This document shows positions 1-8,416 of a stretch of 26,695 nucleotides of DNA, in pieces; the first letter of the stretch is position 1; the number at the start of each line of letters is the position of its first letter. The translations under genes were made by a program, and so were the position numbers. The notes beneath the pieces are model-generated. The model saw nothing but the letters and a program-made list of their open reading frames with translations. It was not told the DNA's origin and searched no databases. This DNA is from Rhodospirillales bacterium (lineage in GTDB: Bacteria > Pseudomonadota > Alphaproteobacteria > Rhodospirillales_A > JACZKS01): the NCBI GenBank assembly GCA_018648445.1, contig JABGRG010000050.1, positions 1-26,695 on the forward strand. Direction: 5' to 3'.

Positions 1-68
1 GGATTTGTGACACCTTAGGAGAATATCGACGGCAACTCGTGGCAACAGGATTATATCTGAATCGGGTA

Positions 69-791
69 TTAAGTAACTGGCACGTCCACCATGACAACCT
101 CTGTTTCTTGGTCGGCATGTATAACAAGGTCGTGCGCTTCAATGGTGGCCGTCACAGCGGCACCGTCACGGGCATTTACTAACCTACCGGCAACCGTCAG
201 CGCCCCCTTAGTCGGGACAAGGTAAGCGGCGCGGCCAACGTCAAGGCGATGTGCGATTTCCGTCCCCTTTGAAATAGTGGCCCCGAATACGGCAGAATCA
301 GAATGGATAAACAATGCGTCGGTGTCAGTATGCAAGTTACGGCCTGACGCCAACGGTACAAGTTGATCAGTGCGACAAGACTTTGGAAATTGGCGGGTGG
401 CCCATCGAGGTTCACGGCCTTTGGCATCGGGTACAATCCAAATCTGGAAAAGCGTCGTATCAATATCTTCCCGGTTGAATTCGGAATGAATGATGCCGGT
501 TCCCGCGCTCATCACCTGAACGTCGCCAGCCTCAGTGCGCCCTTTATTCCCGAGGTTGTCCTCGTGTGATATTGCTCCCTCCCGAACAAACGTAATGATC
601 TCCATGTCTCTATGAGGATGAAAATCGAAGCCTGTTCCGGACTGGATTGTGTCGTCATTCCACACACGCAACGGACCAACACCCATACGATCCGGATCAT
701 GATAGTTGGCAAAACTAAAGTGGTGCTTTGCATCGAGCCAGCCGTGGTTTTCGCCACCAAGGCTCTCAAACGGGAAAATACTGATATTCAT
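69..791 (-). CDS. Pirin family protein (quercetinase-like bicupin), complete
   Basis: Complete 240-residue pirin of the YhhW/quercetin 2,3-dioxygenase-like type. The N-terminal cupin has the family metal-binding set: H58 and H60 in an HPHRDME motif, and H102 and E104 in a GTGIIHSE motif. Some relatives oxidise flavonols and others act as redox-sensitive regulators, so the substrate is open. The ATG at 791 is preferred over the GTG one codon upstream because an AAGGA ribosome site lies about 10 bases before it. It is the last gene of a minus-strand run azoR, hydroquinone reductase, broken pirin, pirin. Sample 60-base lines that I counted by hand average about 54% GC, against about 67% in the broken pirin just upstream, so this copy may have been acquired. 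Confidence 0.92.
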   Translation of the reverse strand: MNISIFPFESLGGENHGWLDAKHHFSFANYHDPDRMGVGPLRVWNDDTIQSGTGFDFHPHRDMEIITFVREGAISHEDNLGNKGRTEAGDVQVMSAGTGIIHSEFNREDIDTTLFQIWIVPDAKGREPRWATRQFPKSCRTDQLVPLASGRNLHTDTDALFIHSDSAVFGATISKGTEIAHRLDVGRAAYLVPTKGALTVAGRLVNARDGAAVTATIEAHDLVIHADQETEVVMVDVPVT

Positions 792-825
792 CACTTCGTG
801 TCCTTAGGCTAACTTATTGTTTTTA

Positions 826-1038
826 TTAGTGTTTAATTATATTTAATATTTCCATGTCCCGGTGCGGATGCATGGGAAAGCCGCCCTGCGGGCGGATGGT
901 ATCGTCGTTCCACACCCGCAAGGGGCCGAAGCCCATGCGCGCCGGGTCGTGATAATCGGCGAAACTGAAGTGATAGCGTGCGCTTAGCCAATCGATATTC
1001 ATGCGGCCAAGGGTTTCAAATGCGATGACGTCGATCAT
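826..1038 (-). pseudogene. Truncated pirin (N-terminal 70 residues only)
   Basis: This reading frame is unmistakably the start of a second pirin. It shares HFSFA-YHDP-RMG-GPLRVWNDDTI and HPHRDMEI with the complete pirin downstream. After the first two metal-binding histidines (H57, H59) it runs into AT-rich DNA, adds about six unrelated residues and stops. The second metal-binding pair and the whole C-terminal cupin are missing, so it cannot form a normal pirin. Its ATG overlaps the stop of the hydroquinone reductase gene (ATGA at 1035-1038), which indicates the intact ancestor was translationally coupled in that operon. The flanking complete pirin is not an identical copy. Confidence 0.85.
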
Positions 1039-1994
1039 ATTGCTTTGGCCTTTCGTTGGCGTCCGTGAGGCTCAAGAAAATTGATAAGCGGACCTGTGGG
1101 CACGATCCCGCTGGGGTTTATGGTTTTGTGGCTGCCGTAGTAGTGCTCCTTGGTTTCATCCAGGTACACGGTCTCGGCGACGCCGGGGGTTTGGAAAAGC
1201 TCGCGCGTGTAGGCCCATAAATTGGGGTAATCGACGAGGCGTCGCTTGTTGCATTTGAAGTGGCCGAAATAGACGGCATCGAAGCGCACCAGGGTCGGGA
1301 AAAGCCGCCAATCGGCCTCGGTAACGACGTCGCCCGCAACATAACGCTGGCGCGACAGCCGGTCTTCCAGCCAGTCAAAGGTTTCGAACAAACCATCGAC
1401 GGCTTCCTCATAGGCGGCCTGGGTGGTGGCGAAGCCCGATTTGTAAACGCCGTTGTTCACGCCCGAGTAGACGCGTGCATTGACCTCGTCGATTTCGGGG
1501 CGCAGGCGGGTCGGATAGTAATCTCCCGGTTTGGCCCCGATCCCATCGAAAGCCGAATTAAACATGCGGATGATTTCAGACGATTCGTTGCTGACGATGG
1601 TTTGTGATTGCTTATCCCAAAGCACCGGCACGGTGACCCGCCCCGAATAGGCGGGGTCCGCTTTCAGATAGATCTCGTACATGAACTTTGCGCCGTTGAC
1701 GGGATCGGCGCCTTGGGAAAAGGTCCAGCCGTTTTCCAGCATCAACGGTGAGACCACCGAAACCGAGATCATCTCTTCCAACCCCTTGAGGTGGCGGAAG
1801 ATCAAGGTGCGATGGGCCCACGGGCAAGCGTGCGCGGTGTACAGGTGGTAGCGACCGGTTTCGGCGGGAAACACCGAAGACCCGTCGGCGGTGATCCATC
1901 CGCGAAACTGGGCGTCCGAGCGTACGAAACGCCCGGCGCTGGTCTTGGTGTCGTACCACTCGTCTTTCCACACGCCGTCAATCAACAGCCCCAT
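1035..1994 (-). CDS. yqjG: Glutathionyl-hydroquinone reductase (xi-class GST)
   Basis: A 319-residue protein of the YqjG/PcpF/ECM4 family, which reduces glutathionyl-hydroquinones to hydroquinone using glutathione and so clears quinone-glutathione adducts in the cytoplasm. The diagnostic N-terminal motif with a GRYHLY lead and CPWAHRTL is present, giving C57 as the likely catalytic cysteine. The C-terminal half is the all-helical GST domain. The length matches the family. I start at 1994 because ATG there follows an AAAGGA ribosome site at about 6 bases; the longer open frame to 2093 runs back into azoR. It lies 13 bp behind azoR and overlaps the broken pirin by ATGA, so azoR, this gene and pirin look like one transcript for quinone detoxification. 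Confidence 0.9.
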   Translation of the reverse strand: MGLLIDGVWKDEWYDTKTSAGRFVRSDAQFRGWITADGSSVFPAETGRYHLYTAHACPWAHRTLIFRHLKGLEEMISVSVVSPLMLENGWTFSQGADPVNGAKFMYEIYLKADPAYSGRVTVPVLWDKQSQTIVSNESSEIIRMFNSAFDGIGAKPGDYYPTRLRPEIDEVNARVYSGVNNGVYKSGFATTQAAYEEAVDGLFETFDWLEDRLSRQRYVAGDVVTEADWRLFPTLVRFDAVYFGHFKCNKRRLVDYPNLWAYTRELFQTPGVAETVYLDETKEHYYGSHKTINPSGIVPTGPLINFLEPHGRQRKAKAI

Positions 1995-2007
1995 GATCGA
2001 TCCTTTA

Positions 2008-2619
2008 TTAGGCGGCCAAAGCGTGTGCCGCAGACTCCACGGCCAGGTTGGCGTTAAGCACGCCGTCCCCGCCCATTGCAACGCCCTCGGCATGGATGAA
2101 CGTCACGTCGGTCAAGCCCATAAAACCAAGCACCGTCTTCAGATAGGGTTCCTGCTGGTCCATTGCATGGGCAGGGCTGGAATCGGAATAATCGCCCCCG
2201 CGTGCGCCGAGCACGAATACCTTCCTGCCGCCAAGCAACCCCTCGGGTCCGCCTTCGGTATAGTGAAAGGTTTTTCCGACCCGGGCGATATGATCAATCC
2301 AGGTCTTGAGCGCCGAGGAAACACCGAAATTGTGCATGGGCGAACCGATGACGATGATGTCGGCAGCTTCCACTTCGGCGACAAGCTCGTCCGATAATTT
2401 CACTGCGTCGACCTGTTCGGGCGTGCGCTGATCCTCGGGCGTGTAGAAAGCGCCGATGGTGGTTTCATCAAGATGCGGCGGCGGGTTGATGCCCACATCC
2501 CGACGGGTTTGAACGATGCCGGTGTCGGCCTCAATGGAAGCGACGAATCGTTCAGCCAGATCGCCGGTAACGGAACCGCCGCTCTTGGGGCTGCTGGTGA
2601 CGACAAGCAGATTGGTCAT
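2008..2619 (-). CDS. azoR: FMN-dependent NADH:quinone oxidoreductase / azoreductase (AzoR)
   Basis: A 203-residue flavodoxin-fold enzyme of the AzoR/AcpD family, which uses NADH and FMN to reduce quinones or azo compounds by two electrons. Family signatures visible are the N-terminal phosphate-binding stretch SSPKSGGSVT, the SPMHNFGVSSALKTWIDHI segment and GKTFHYTEGGPEGLL. The length is nearly that of the E. coli enzyme (201). The start is ATG at 2619 with an AAAGGA site about 9 bases upstream; the frame is open far beyond this, but upstream lies the divergent lysR promoter. It is the first gene of the azoR-yqjG-pirin run and faces a LysR regulator 126 bp away, a common arrangement for inducible quinone stress genes. 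Confidence 0.93.
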   Translation of the reverse strand: MTNLLVVTSSPKSGGSVTGDLAERFVASIEADTGIVQTRRDVGINPPPHLDETTIGAFYTPEDQRTPEQVDAVKLSDELVAEVEAADIIVIGSPMHNFGVSSALKTWIDHIARVGKTFHYTEGGPEGLLGGRKVFVLGARGGDYSDSSPAHAMDQQEPYLKTVLGFMGLTDVTFIHAEGVAMGGDGVLNANLAVESAAHALAA

Positions 2620-2683
2620 GTTCAAGGTTCCTTTGTTGGCACGGGAAAATCTCTTGAACGGAAGGTAGGTCGTGCCCGCGGTC

Positions 2684-2745
2684 TGGACAATATATCCATT
2701 TGGAACTTTATTGTTTCCCCATAGAAACAATGATATCTTGATTTC
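2684..2745 (+). promoter_or_regulatory. lysR/azoR divergent control region with palindrome
   Basis: A perfect inverted repeat with 8-bp arms, ATTGTTTC and GAAACAAT, sits at 2710-2731 with a 6-bp spacer, ending 14 bp before the lysR start. A candidate lysR promoter is TGGACA at 2684-2689, a 17-bp spacer and TTTATT at 2707-2712; the palindrome covers its -10 and start point. A TATATT on the opposite strand at 2689-2694 could be the azoR -10. LysR proteins typically bind T-N11-A palindromes in such divergent gaps, so autorepression plus activation of azoR is likely. The palindrome is certain; the promoter hexamers are tentative. Confidence 0.55.
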
Positions 2746-3651
2746 ATGGACGATCTTTCCGCGCTGACGATCTTTGCACGCATCGCCGAACGCCAGAGCT
2801 TCAGTGCGGCGGCGCGCGATCTGGGCCTGTCGAAATCTGCCGTCAGCAAAAAACTGGCGGCGCTGGAAAGCCGTCTGGGGGCGCGTTTGCTTAACCGCAC
2901 CACGCGGCGTCTCAGTCTGACCGAGGCGGGGGCGGAGTTTTTTGAACGCGCCCAGAGGATTTTGGCGGAACTGGACGAAGCCGAGCAAGCCGTGACCCGG
3001 CTGCAAGTCGAGCCGCGCGGTAATCTTCGCGTCAACGCGCCCATGTCGTTCGGCATTCTTCACATGGCACCTGCCTTGGCCGACTTCATGGCGGACCATG
3101 ATGAGCTGACGGTGACGCTCGATCTTAATGACCGGTTGGTGGATCTGGTTGAGGAAGGCTACGACGTGGCCGTGCGCATCGCCAGAATGACAGACTCGTC
3201 GCTGATTGCGCGCAAACTGGCCCCGGCGCGGCTGGGTGTTTGCGCCAGTCCTGACTATTGGCGAAAACACGGTGTGCCCGCCCATCCACGCGATCTGGCT
3301 GGTCATAACTGCCTGTTCTATACTTATCTGGCGGCGCAGGATCAGTGGGCCTTCCGCGGACCCGACGGCCCGTTCAACGTACGCGTTCGCGGCAATCTAA
3401 GGGCAAACAGCGGCGAAGCCCTGCGGGCTGCGGCGGTGGCAGGACTGGGCATTTATTTTGGGCCAACCTTCATCGTCGGCGACGAATTGCGGGCCGGAAG
3501 ACTGACAACGGTGCTGGACGAATTCGTCGATCCCGATCTTTCGATTTATGCCGTATATCCGCATCGTCAGCTTGTGCCGGCCAAGGTTCGGGTATTTGTC
3601 GATTTCCTGGCCGAACGTTTCGGTGCGGAACCTTACTGGGACAAAGATTAA
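2746..3651 (+). CDS. LysR-family transcriptional regulator
   Basis: A 301-residue LysR-type regulator. The winged helix-turn-helix fills residues 1-65 (SFSAAARDLGLSKSAVSKKL, then a typical RLLNRTTRRLSLTEAG wing), followed by the linker helix and a periplasmic-binding-like effector domain to the C-terminus. It belongs to the CrgA/DhaA-like branch often found beside quinone reductases. It faces azoR, so its probable targets are azoR-yqjG-pirin and itself; the effector is likely a quinone or other electrophile (inference). No good ribosome site precedes the ATG, which suggests weak translation or a short leader. Its TAA overlaps the stop of the convergent gene at 3648-3651. Confidence 0.93.
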   Translation: MDDLSALTIFARIAERQSFSAAARDLGLSKSAVSKKLAALESRLGARLLNRTTRRLSLTEAGAEFFERAQRILAELDEAEQAVTRLQVEPRGNLRVNAPMSFGILHMAPALADFMADHDELTVTLDLNDRLVDLVEEGYDVAVRIARMTDSSLIARKLAPARLGVCASPDYWRKHGVPAHPRDLAGHNCLFYTYLAAQDQWAFRGPDGPFNVRVRGNLRANSGEALRAAAVAGLGIYFGPTFIVGDELRAGRLTTVLDEFVDPDLSIYAVYPHRQLVPAKVRVFVDFLAERFGAEPYWDKD

Positions 3652-5720
3652 CGCCCTTCGCGCCACCACGCGCCCGCCAGAATTCCCAGCGTCAGCGGCA
3701 GCACCAGCCACCACGGCAACAACGGCGTTCTGGCGATGCCGCTGACCACTTCGACTTGGTTGCGCGCCAAACCGATCCATCCGCGCCCGGCGGTGTTACG
3801 CCCCGCTTGCGTGCGCCGCACCCCGGGCAGCCCGTCGGCGATCCAGCGCGTCATGCCGCCCGTCGCCTCGCTTAACGGTTTCAACCGATCAGGCGTTGCC
3901 CGCAGATCGGCCAGTTCCGGCGCATTCAAGGCGCCCTGCGCGGCCAGCACCGTATGGGTTCCGTCGGTGATCGAATACAGGCCGGGTTCGCTGGTTGCGA
4001 TTGTGGCGGCCGCCACACCGTCGCGACCCGGTTTGAGTGATACCGTTTGGTCATCACCGGACGGCGAGGTGATGGTCACCGAAACGGTGTTGGTACCCAA
4101 GCTGCGGCGCTGGATGGTCAGCTTGCCGTCGCGCCCCTCGGCGCGCAGCATTTCCTCTTCCAAGTCCGGTTCTTTCATTAACCAGTGGGCCAGCCGCCGG
4201 GTGACTTCGGTATGGGGGCCGCCGCCCTCGAAGCCGCGCGCCCACAGCCAGATATGATCGCTCATCATTTGCGCGACCCGACCGCTGCCGACCCGGTTCA
4301 AAACCAGAAGCGGCGAACCTTCCGGCCCGCCCATCAGCACGTGCCCCGCACCAGCCGCCCCTTCGATTTGACGGAACCAGCTTCCCCAGGCGGGGGCGAC
4401 GCCATCCTCTGCCGAAGCCGCCGGTAGTGCTGCCGAAACAGGATGCCGCCGACCGACATCGGTGGTTTCGGGGCGGAACCCCGTTTCAATGATGCGCCCG
4501 GTCGGCGTGACCGGCAGAATATCGGCCAGAGGGGTGCCAGACAGACTTCTGACGCCCGCAAATTCGGGGCCGACGACCAACAACACCGCACCGCCGTCGC
4601 GCACGTACGATACGATGTTTTCGAAATAATCCGGCGGCAGAACATTGCGCACGATGTAGCGGTCAAAGACGATCAGGTCGAACTCGCCGATGCGCTTTTC
4701 GAACAACTCCTGGACCGGAAATGCGATCAGGGCAAGCTCGCGTATGGGCGTAAAGTCATCCTTTTCCGGTGGCCTCAGAATGGTGAAATGGACCAGATCC
4801 ACCGCCGGGTCCGACTTCAGAAGATTGCGCCACGTCCGCTCGCCCGGATGGGGCTGGCCCGAAACAAGCAACACCCGCAGCCGGTCGCGCACGCCATTGA
4901 TGGCAACCAGCGCCCGATTATTGAGAGCCGACATTTCGCCCGCCAGTGGGGCTGCGTTTAGTTCGACGATGGTCGGTCCGGCGTGATCGAGGGTCAGAGT
5001 GAATTCGCGGCGTGCGCCGACGGGCGCGCTCTGTCTTCCCACATCCTCGCCGTCGCGCCGAAAGACGACCTCTGCGGTTGTTTCGCCGTCTTCCGTCGGG
5101 TGATCCTCAACGCGATAGGCGATGGTGATTTCCTTGCCCACAATGCCGTAGCCGGGCGCGTTTTCGACGACCAGACGCCGGTCTTTTTCATGGGCGCTCC
5201 CGCTCAGCAGCACATGGACGGGGCCGGGGATGGAAATGTCATCCGATGCCAGGGGAGCGTCGTGGATTTGCCCATCCGTTATCAAGACGGCCCCGGCGAA
5301 ACGCCCCGAGGGAATTTCCGCCACTGCCTTCTCAAGCGCGCCGAACATATGGGTGCCTTCGCCGCCGTCGGGACCCAGCCCACCGACCTGGGTGACGCGC
5401 ACATCCAGATCGTCGAATTCTTCCAGTGCTTTCGTCAGTTCATCCAGCGCGGTCGAACTTTGCGCCCGGCGTGCCCCGGTGTTCTGACTGGGCGACGTAT
5501 CCAGCGCGAGTACCGCGATATCGTTTTGCGCCTCGCGCGCCTCGCGAACCAACCTGGGTTCGGCCAGCATGAGGACCAGAAGGGCCAGTACGCTCGCGCG
5601 CCACCAGACGCCGCGCGCGTTTGCCCGCGCGGCTACAAACACAAGGACCAGCCCCACGATTGCCGCCGCCGCCAGAATCGGCCAGGGTATCAGCGGTGAC
5701 CATGTGACAACGCTGCTCAT
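3648..5720 (-). CDS. Membrane VWA / glutamine-amidotransferase-like protein of a Bat-like operon
   Basis: A 690-residue protein, last of the MoxR-DUF58-DUF4159 operon. Two membrane helices lie at about residues 12-32 and 42-56, with a third near the C-terminus (PLLPWWLVLPLTLGILAGAW). Between them is a VWA-like domain with a complete metal site by inspection: D74-x-S76-x-S78, T123 and D149 in LITDGQ. A class I glutamine-amidotransferase-like domain follows (around residues 340-400), of the kind that usually lacks enzyme activity. The bulk should face the periplasm. MoxR ATPases often remodel VWA proteins, so this is the probable partner of the ATPase encoded at the head of the operon. The start overlaps the stop of the preceding gene (ATGA). 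Confidence 0.8.
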   Translation of the reverse strand: MSSVVTWSPLIPWPILAAAAIVGLVLVFVAARANARGVWWRASVLALLVLMLAEPRLVREAREAQNDIAVLALDTSPSQNTGARRAQSSTALDELTKALEEFDDLDVRVTQVGGLGPDGGEGTHMFGALEKAVAEIPSGRFAGAVLITDGQIHDAPLASDDISIPGPVHVLLSGSAHEKDRRLVVENAPGYGIVGKEITIAYRVEDHPTEDGETTAEVVFRRDGEDVGRQSAPVGARREFTLTLDHAGPTIVELNAAPLAGEMSALNNRALVAINGVRDRLRVLLVSGQPHPGERTWRNLLKSDPAVDLVHFTILRPPEKDDFTPIRELALIAFPVQELFEKRIGEFDLIVFDRYIVRNVLPPDYFENIVSYVRDGGAVLLVVGPEFAGVRSLSGTPLADILPVTPTGRIIETGFRPETTDVGRRHPVSAALPAASAEDGVAPAWGSWFRQIEGAAGAGHVLMGGPEGSPLLVLNRVGSGRVAQMMSDHIWLWARGFEGGGPHTEVTRRLAHWLMKEPDLEEEMLRAEGRDGKLTIQRRSLGTNTVSVTITSPSGDDQTVSLKPGRDGVAAATIATSEPGLYSITDGTHTVLAAQGALNAPELADLRATPDRLKPLSEATGGMTRWIADGLPGVRRTQAGRNTAGRGWIGLARNQVEVVSGIARTPLLPWWLVLPLTLGILAGAWWREGR

Positions 5721-8416
5721 AGGCCCAGCCTTTCCAGAATGACGGGAAGATGGACCTGATCGGCCTTATAGTTTCCGGTCAGCGTATACATCACCAGATT
5801 GACGCCGAACCGATAGGCCATTTCGCGTTGGCGTTCGCCACCGGGTACGGTGGCAAAAAGCGGTTGCTGCGCGTCATCGATGGCCCACGCTCCGGCCCAG
5901 TCGTTGCTGCCCACGATGATCGGCGAAACGCCGTCGTTGATGCGTTCACCGGGCCGTTCCACCCAAAGGTTTCCGCCTGCCCAGCGCCCCGGAAAATCGC
6001 GCAAGAGATAATAGGAGCGGGTCAATACGTGGTCGGTCGGGGCCGGTGTCAGGGGCGGGATGCGCAAGGCGTTGGCCAGCCCGCGCAGGGCGTTCAGCGA
6101 TACCGCGCCGTCGGGGTCGCGGGTATCGAACAGGATCATCCCGCCGCCCGCCAGATAGGACCGGATGTGTGCTGCCGCATAATCGGTCGGCGGTGGCGCT
6201 TCGGTTACCGGCCAGTAGATCAACGGGTAGAAAACCAGATTGTCGGTTTCGGGATCGACGGCCACGGGCGAGGCCAATTCCACCGCCGTGCGCCGATTGA
6301 CGATGACGCTAAGTCCCTGCAATCCGGCGCGGCTGACGGTGTCGATTTGATCATCGCCCGTGGTCACGAATGCCAGCCGCGTGTGCAAGGAGGCTTCCAT
6401 GTCCGTTGCGTCGGCTTCGCTAGCCAACGCCGGCACGAGCAGCAACAGGGCCGCTGCCGTGGCCATCGGCCTGCGCCTGAGAACCCCGCGCAAACTCAGC
6501 GCAATGGCAAGATCGAGAATAAACAGGACCAGAGCCAGGCCCATTAGCCATGGCCGGAAAAGGAGTTGTCGCGCCTTTCCATAGGTTGCGGCCTCGACGC
6601 CGTCGGGCAGGGCTCCAAGGGCGACGGGAACGGACGCGCCGTTCGTTAGGTTAAGCGCGCGGCGTTCTTCATCCTGTCCATAGAAGCCGGGGGGATGATC
6701 GGGACCCGGCGTGGTTTCGTCCAACGCGACAGCCGCGATGCCGGTCGCGCCCGGCGGCGGCGGGCCCAGGTTTGCGTATCCGTCCAGCGTTGCGAGCGGT
6801 GCCAGCACGGCGTCCCCCGGCCCGCCAACGGCGCCTCGGCTTAGGGCGACCACCCGCCTGAGCATCTCAACGAACAACCCCGAGATTGACAGGTTGGACC
6901 ACGCCGTATTGGCGCTGACGTGAAACAGAACGGTCCATCCCTTGCCGCGCCGGTCCGCCGTAATCAGCGGCGTTCCGTCAACCAGCCGCGCCCACGTTTT
7001 TTCCGCCAGATCCAGGGCCGGGCGGGCCAGCACCTGACGCGAAACCGTAACCTCCTCGGGCGGCAAAAGCCCGGCGAAGGGGCTTATCCGCGAAAACGGC
7101 GCGAGGCGGGCCGGTTTGGCCCAGGAAAGCGCGCCGCCCAGCGTCCGTCCGCCCGCGCGCAAGGGAACCGGCAGCAGTTCTTCCCCCGGTCCGCCTGCGG
7201 AAGTGTCGGCTAGTCTTGGCCCGGCGAAGCGAACGAACACGCCGCCTGCATCAATCCAATGGGTTAATTTTTCGGTATCCGTCTTCTTCAGCGGGCTGTC
7301 ATCGGCCATCACCAGAACGGCCAGTTTGCGTTCCAGCAATTGTTCGACGGGGCCGCGCCTGATCTCGGTGAAAGGGTCGAGCGCGCGCTGTATGTAATAG
7401 AATTCGCCAAGCAAAGGCGGCGCGCCGGCTTGACCTCCGCCGCTGATCAATCCGACCGGTCGTCGCCGCCAGCGTTCATCCATGAGCACCGTGGCCCCGG
7501 CGGTTCCCCGGCCCTCGATATCCAGACGAACCAGCCGGTTGCGAATTTCGCTCGGCAGGTCGAGGCGAATTTCCGCGACCGCTTTACCGTTGGCGAATTC
7601 CATGGGTTGGCGGGCCGATACCGTGCCGTTGGCGCTTGTGGCTCTTAACCACACCGTCCGCGCACCCTCGCCGGTCGAACGGGCCGCCGCGATGTTTAAT
7701 GCCGCCCCGTCCGAAGTCGGTGGGCGCAACTGGATGATCGCCCGGTCCGGCGGATCGCGGACCACGCGAACCGGCGCAATTCGGCGCAAGCCATCAAGCC
7801 AGTCCTCCGGTGCGGCCAGCCCGCCAGCCAACCCGTCAGTCAACCAGATCACGTCGCTGGGCGGTGACGCGGCCAACGCCGCCGTGTCTTGAATGCGCTT
7901 CAACGCGCGTTGGCGATCAACGGCCCAAGGTTTGGGGTGGATCGCACGCACCCGATCCCGCGCGTCTTCGGGCCGTAGTAGCTGGATTTCTTCCGTTCCT
8001 GCGGCAGGTGCGGTGGTGACCACGGCCACAGGGCGGTTCAGGCTGGCGGCCTGATCAAGGATATCGCCAAGCGCCCACTGACGGCCCGGCCAGTCGCGCG
8101 CAGAGGCCCAGCCATCGTCGATGACAATAAGAACGGGTCCCGATCCGCGCAGATCCCGAGCGGCGTTGAGGATCGGATCGGACAGCCCCAAAATCACCGC
8201 CGCCGCCAGCATCAGGCGCAGCAGCACCAGCCACAACGGCGACTTTGCGGCTGTTTCCTCGCGTGGGCGCAGGCCGATCAGAATTCGCAAGGGGGGAAAG
8301 ATCATGCGCAAAGGGGCGGGCGGGGTCAGGCGCAGGAGCCACCAGATCGCGGGCAGTGCCGCCGTTGCTGCCAAAGCCCACGGGGCCGCAAACGTGATGG
8401 CGCCAAATGAAATCAT
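5717..8416 (-). CDS. BatA-N / DUF4159 membrane protein
   Basis: An 899-residue membrane protein. The N-terminus matches the aerotolerance-regulator (BatA) N-terminal region: two helices at about residues 8-28 and 61-78 with the proline-rich PPLRILIGLRP loop between. A VWA-like segment follows, but its metal motif is degenerate (D101-G-W-A-S105 in place of DxSxS). A further membrane helix and a second hydrophobic stretch occur near residues 630-675. The last 200 residues, starting at LHTRLAFVTTGDDQ, are a DUF4159 domain, a GATase-like fold. The ATG overlaps the DUF58 stop (ATGA at 8413-8416). I do not know its molecular role; context suggests an inner-membrane complex with the VWA protein downstream. 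Confidence 0.82.
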   Translation of the reverse strand: MISFGAITFAAPWALAATAALPAIWWLLRLTPPAPLRMIFPPLRILIGLRPREETAAKSPLWLVLLRLMLAAAVILGLSDPILNAARDLRGSGPVLIVIDDGWASARDWPGRQWALGDILDQAASLNRPVAVVTTAPAAGTEEIQLLRPEDARDRVRAIHPKPWAVDRQRALKRIQDTAALAASPPSDVIWLTDGLAGGLAAPEDWLDGLRRIAPVRVVRDPPDRAIIQLRPPTSDGAALNIAAARSTGEGARTVWLRATSANGTVSARQPMEFANGKAVAEIRLDLPSEIRNRLVRLDIEGRGTAGATVLMDERWRRRPVGLISGGGQAGAPPLLGEFYYIQRALDPFTEIRRGPVEQLLERKLAVLVMADDSPLKKTDTEKLTHWIDAGGVFVRFAGPRLADTSAGGPGEELLPVPLRAGGRTLGGALSWAKPARLAPFSRISPFAGLLPPEEVTVSRQVLARPALDLAEKTWARLVDGTPLITADRRGKGWTVLFHVSANTAWSNLSISGLFVEMLRRVVALSRGAVGGPGDAVLAPLATLDGYANLGPPPPGATGIAAVALDETTPGPDHPPGFYGQDEERRALNLTNGASVPVALGALPDGVEAATYGKARQLLFRPWLMGLALVLFILDLAIALSLRGVLRRRPMATAAALLLLVPALASEADATDMEASLHTRLAFVTTGDDQIDTVSRAGLQGLSVIVNRRTAVELASPVAVDPETDNLVFYPLIYWPVTEAPPPTDYAAAHIRSYLAGGGMILFDTRDPDGAVSLNALRGLANALRIPPLTPAPTDHVLTRSYYLLRDFPGRWAGGNLWVERPGERINDGVSPIIVGSNDWAGAWAIDDAQQPLFATVPGGERQREMAYRFGVNLVMYTLTGNYKADQVHLPVILERLGL

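Noticed and set aside
1..68. Possible gene fragment at the left edge
   Set aside because: Only 68 bases after the pirin stop; no frame with recognisable content and no terminator seen. GGCAAC repeats twice but is too short to interpret.
2622..3306. Upstream extension of the azoR frame across the lysR region
   Set aside because: The flavodoxin fold begins at 2619 with a good ribosome site; the extension crosses the divergent promoter and lysR.
4983..5699. Long plus-strand open frame inside the VWA/GATase gene
   Set aside because: It lies wholly antisense to a well-supported gene, has no family motif and reflects the lack of stops in GC-rich DNA.
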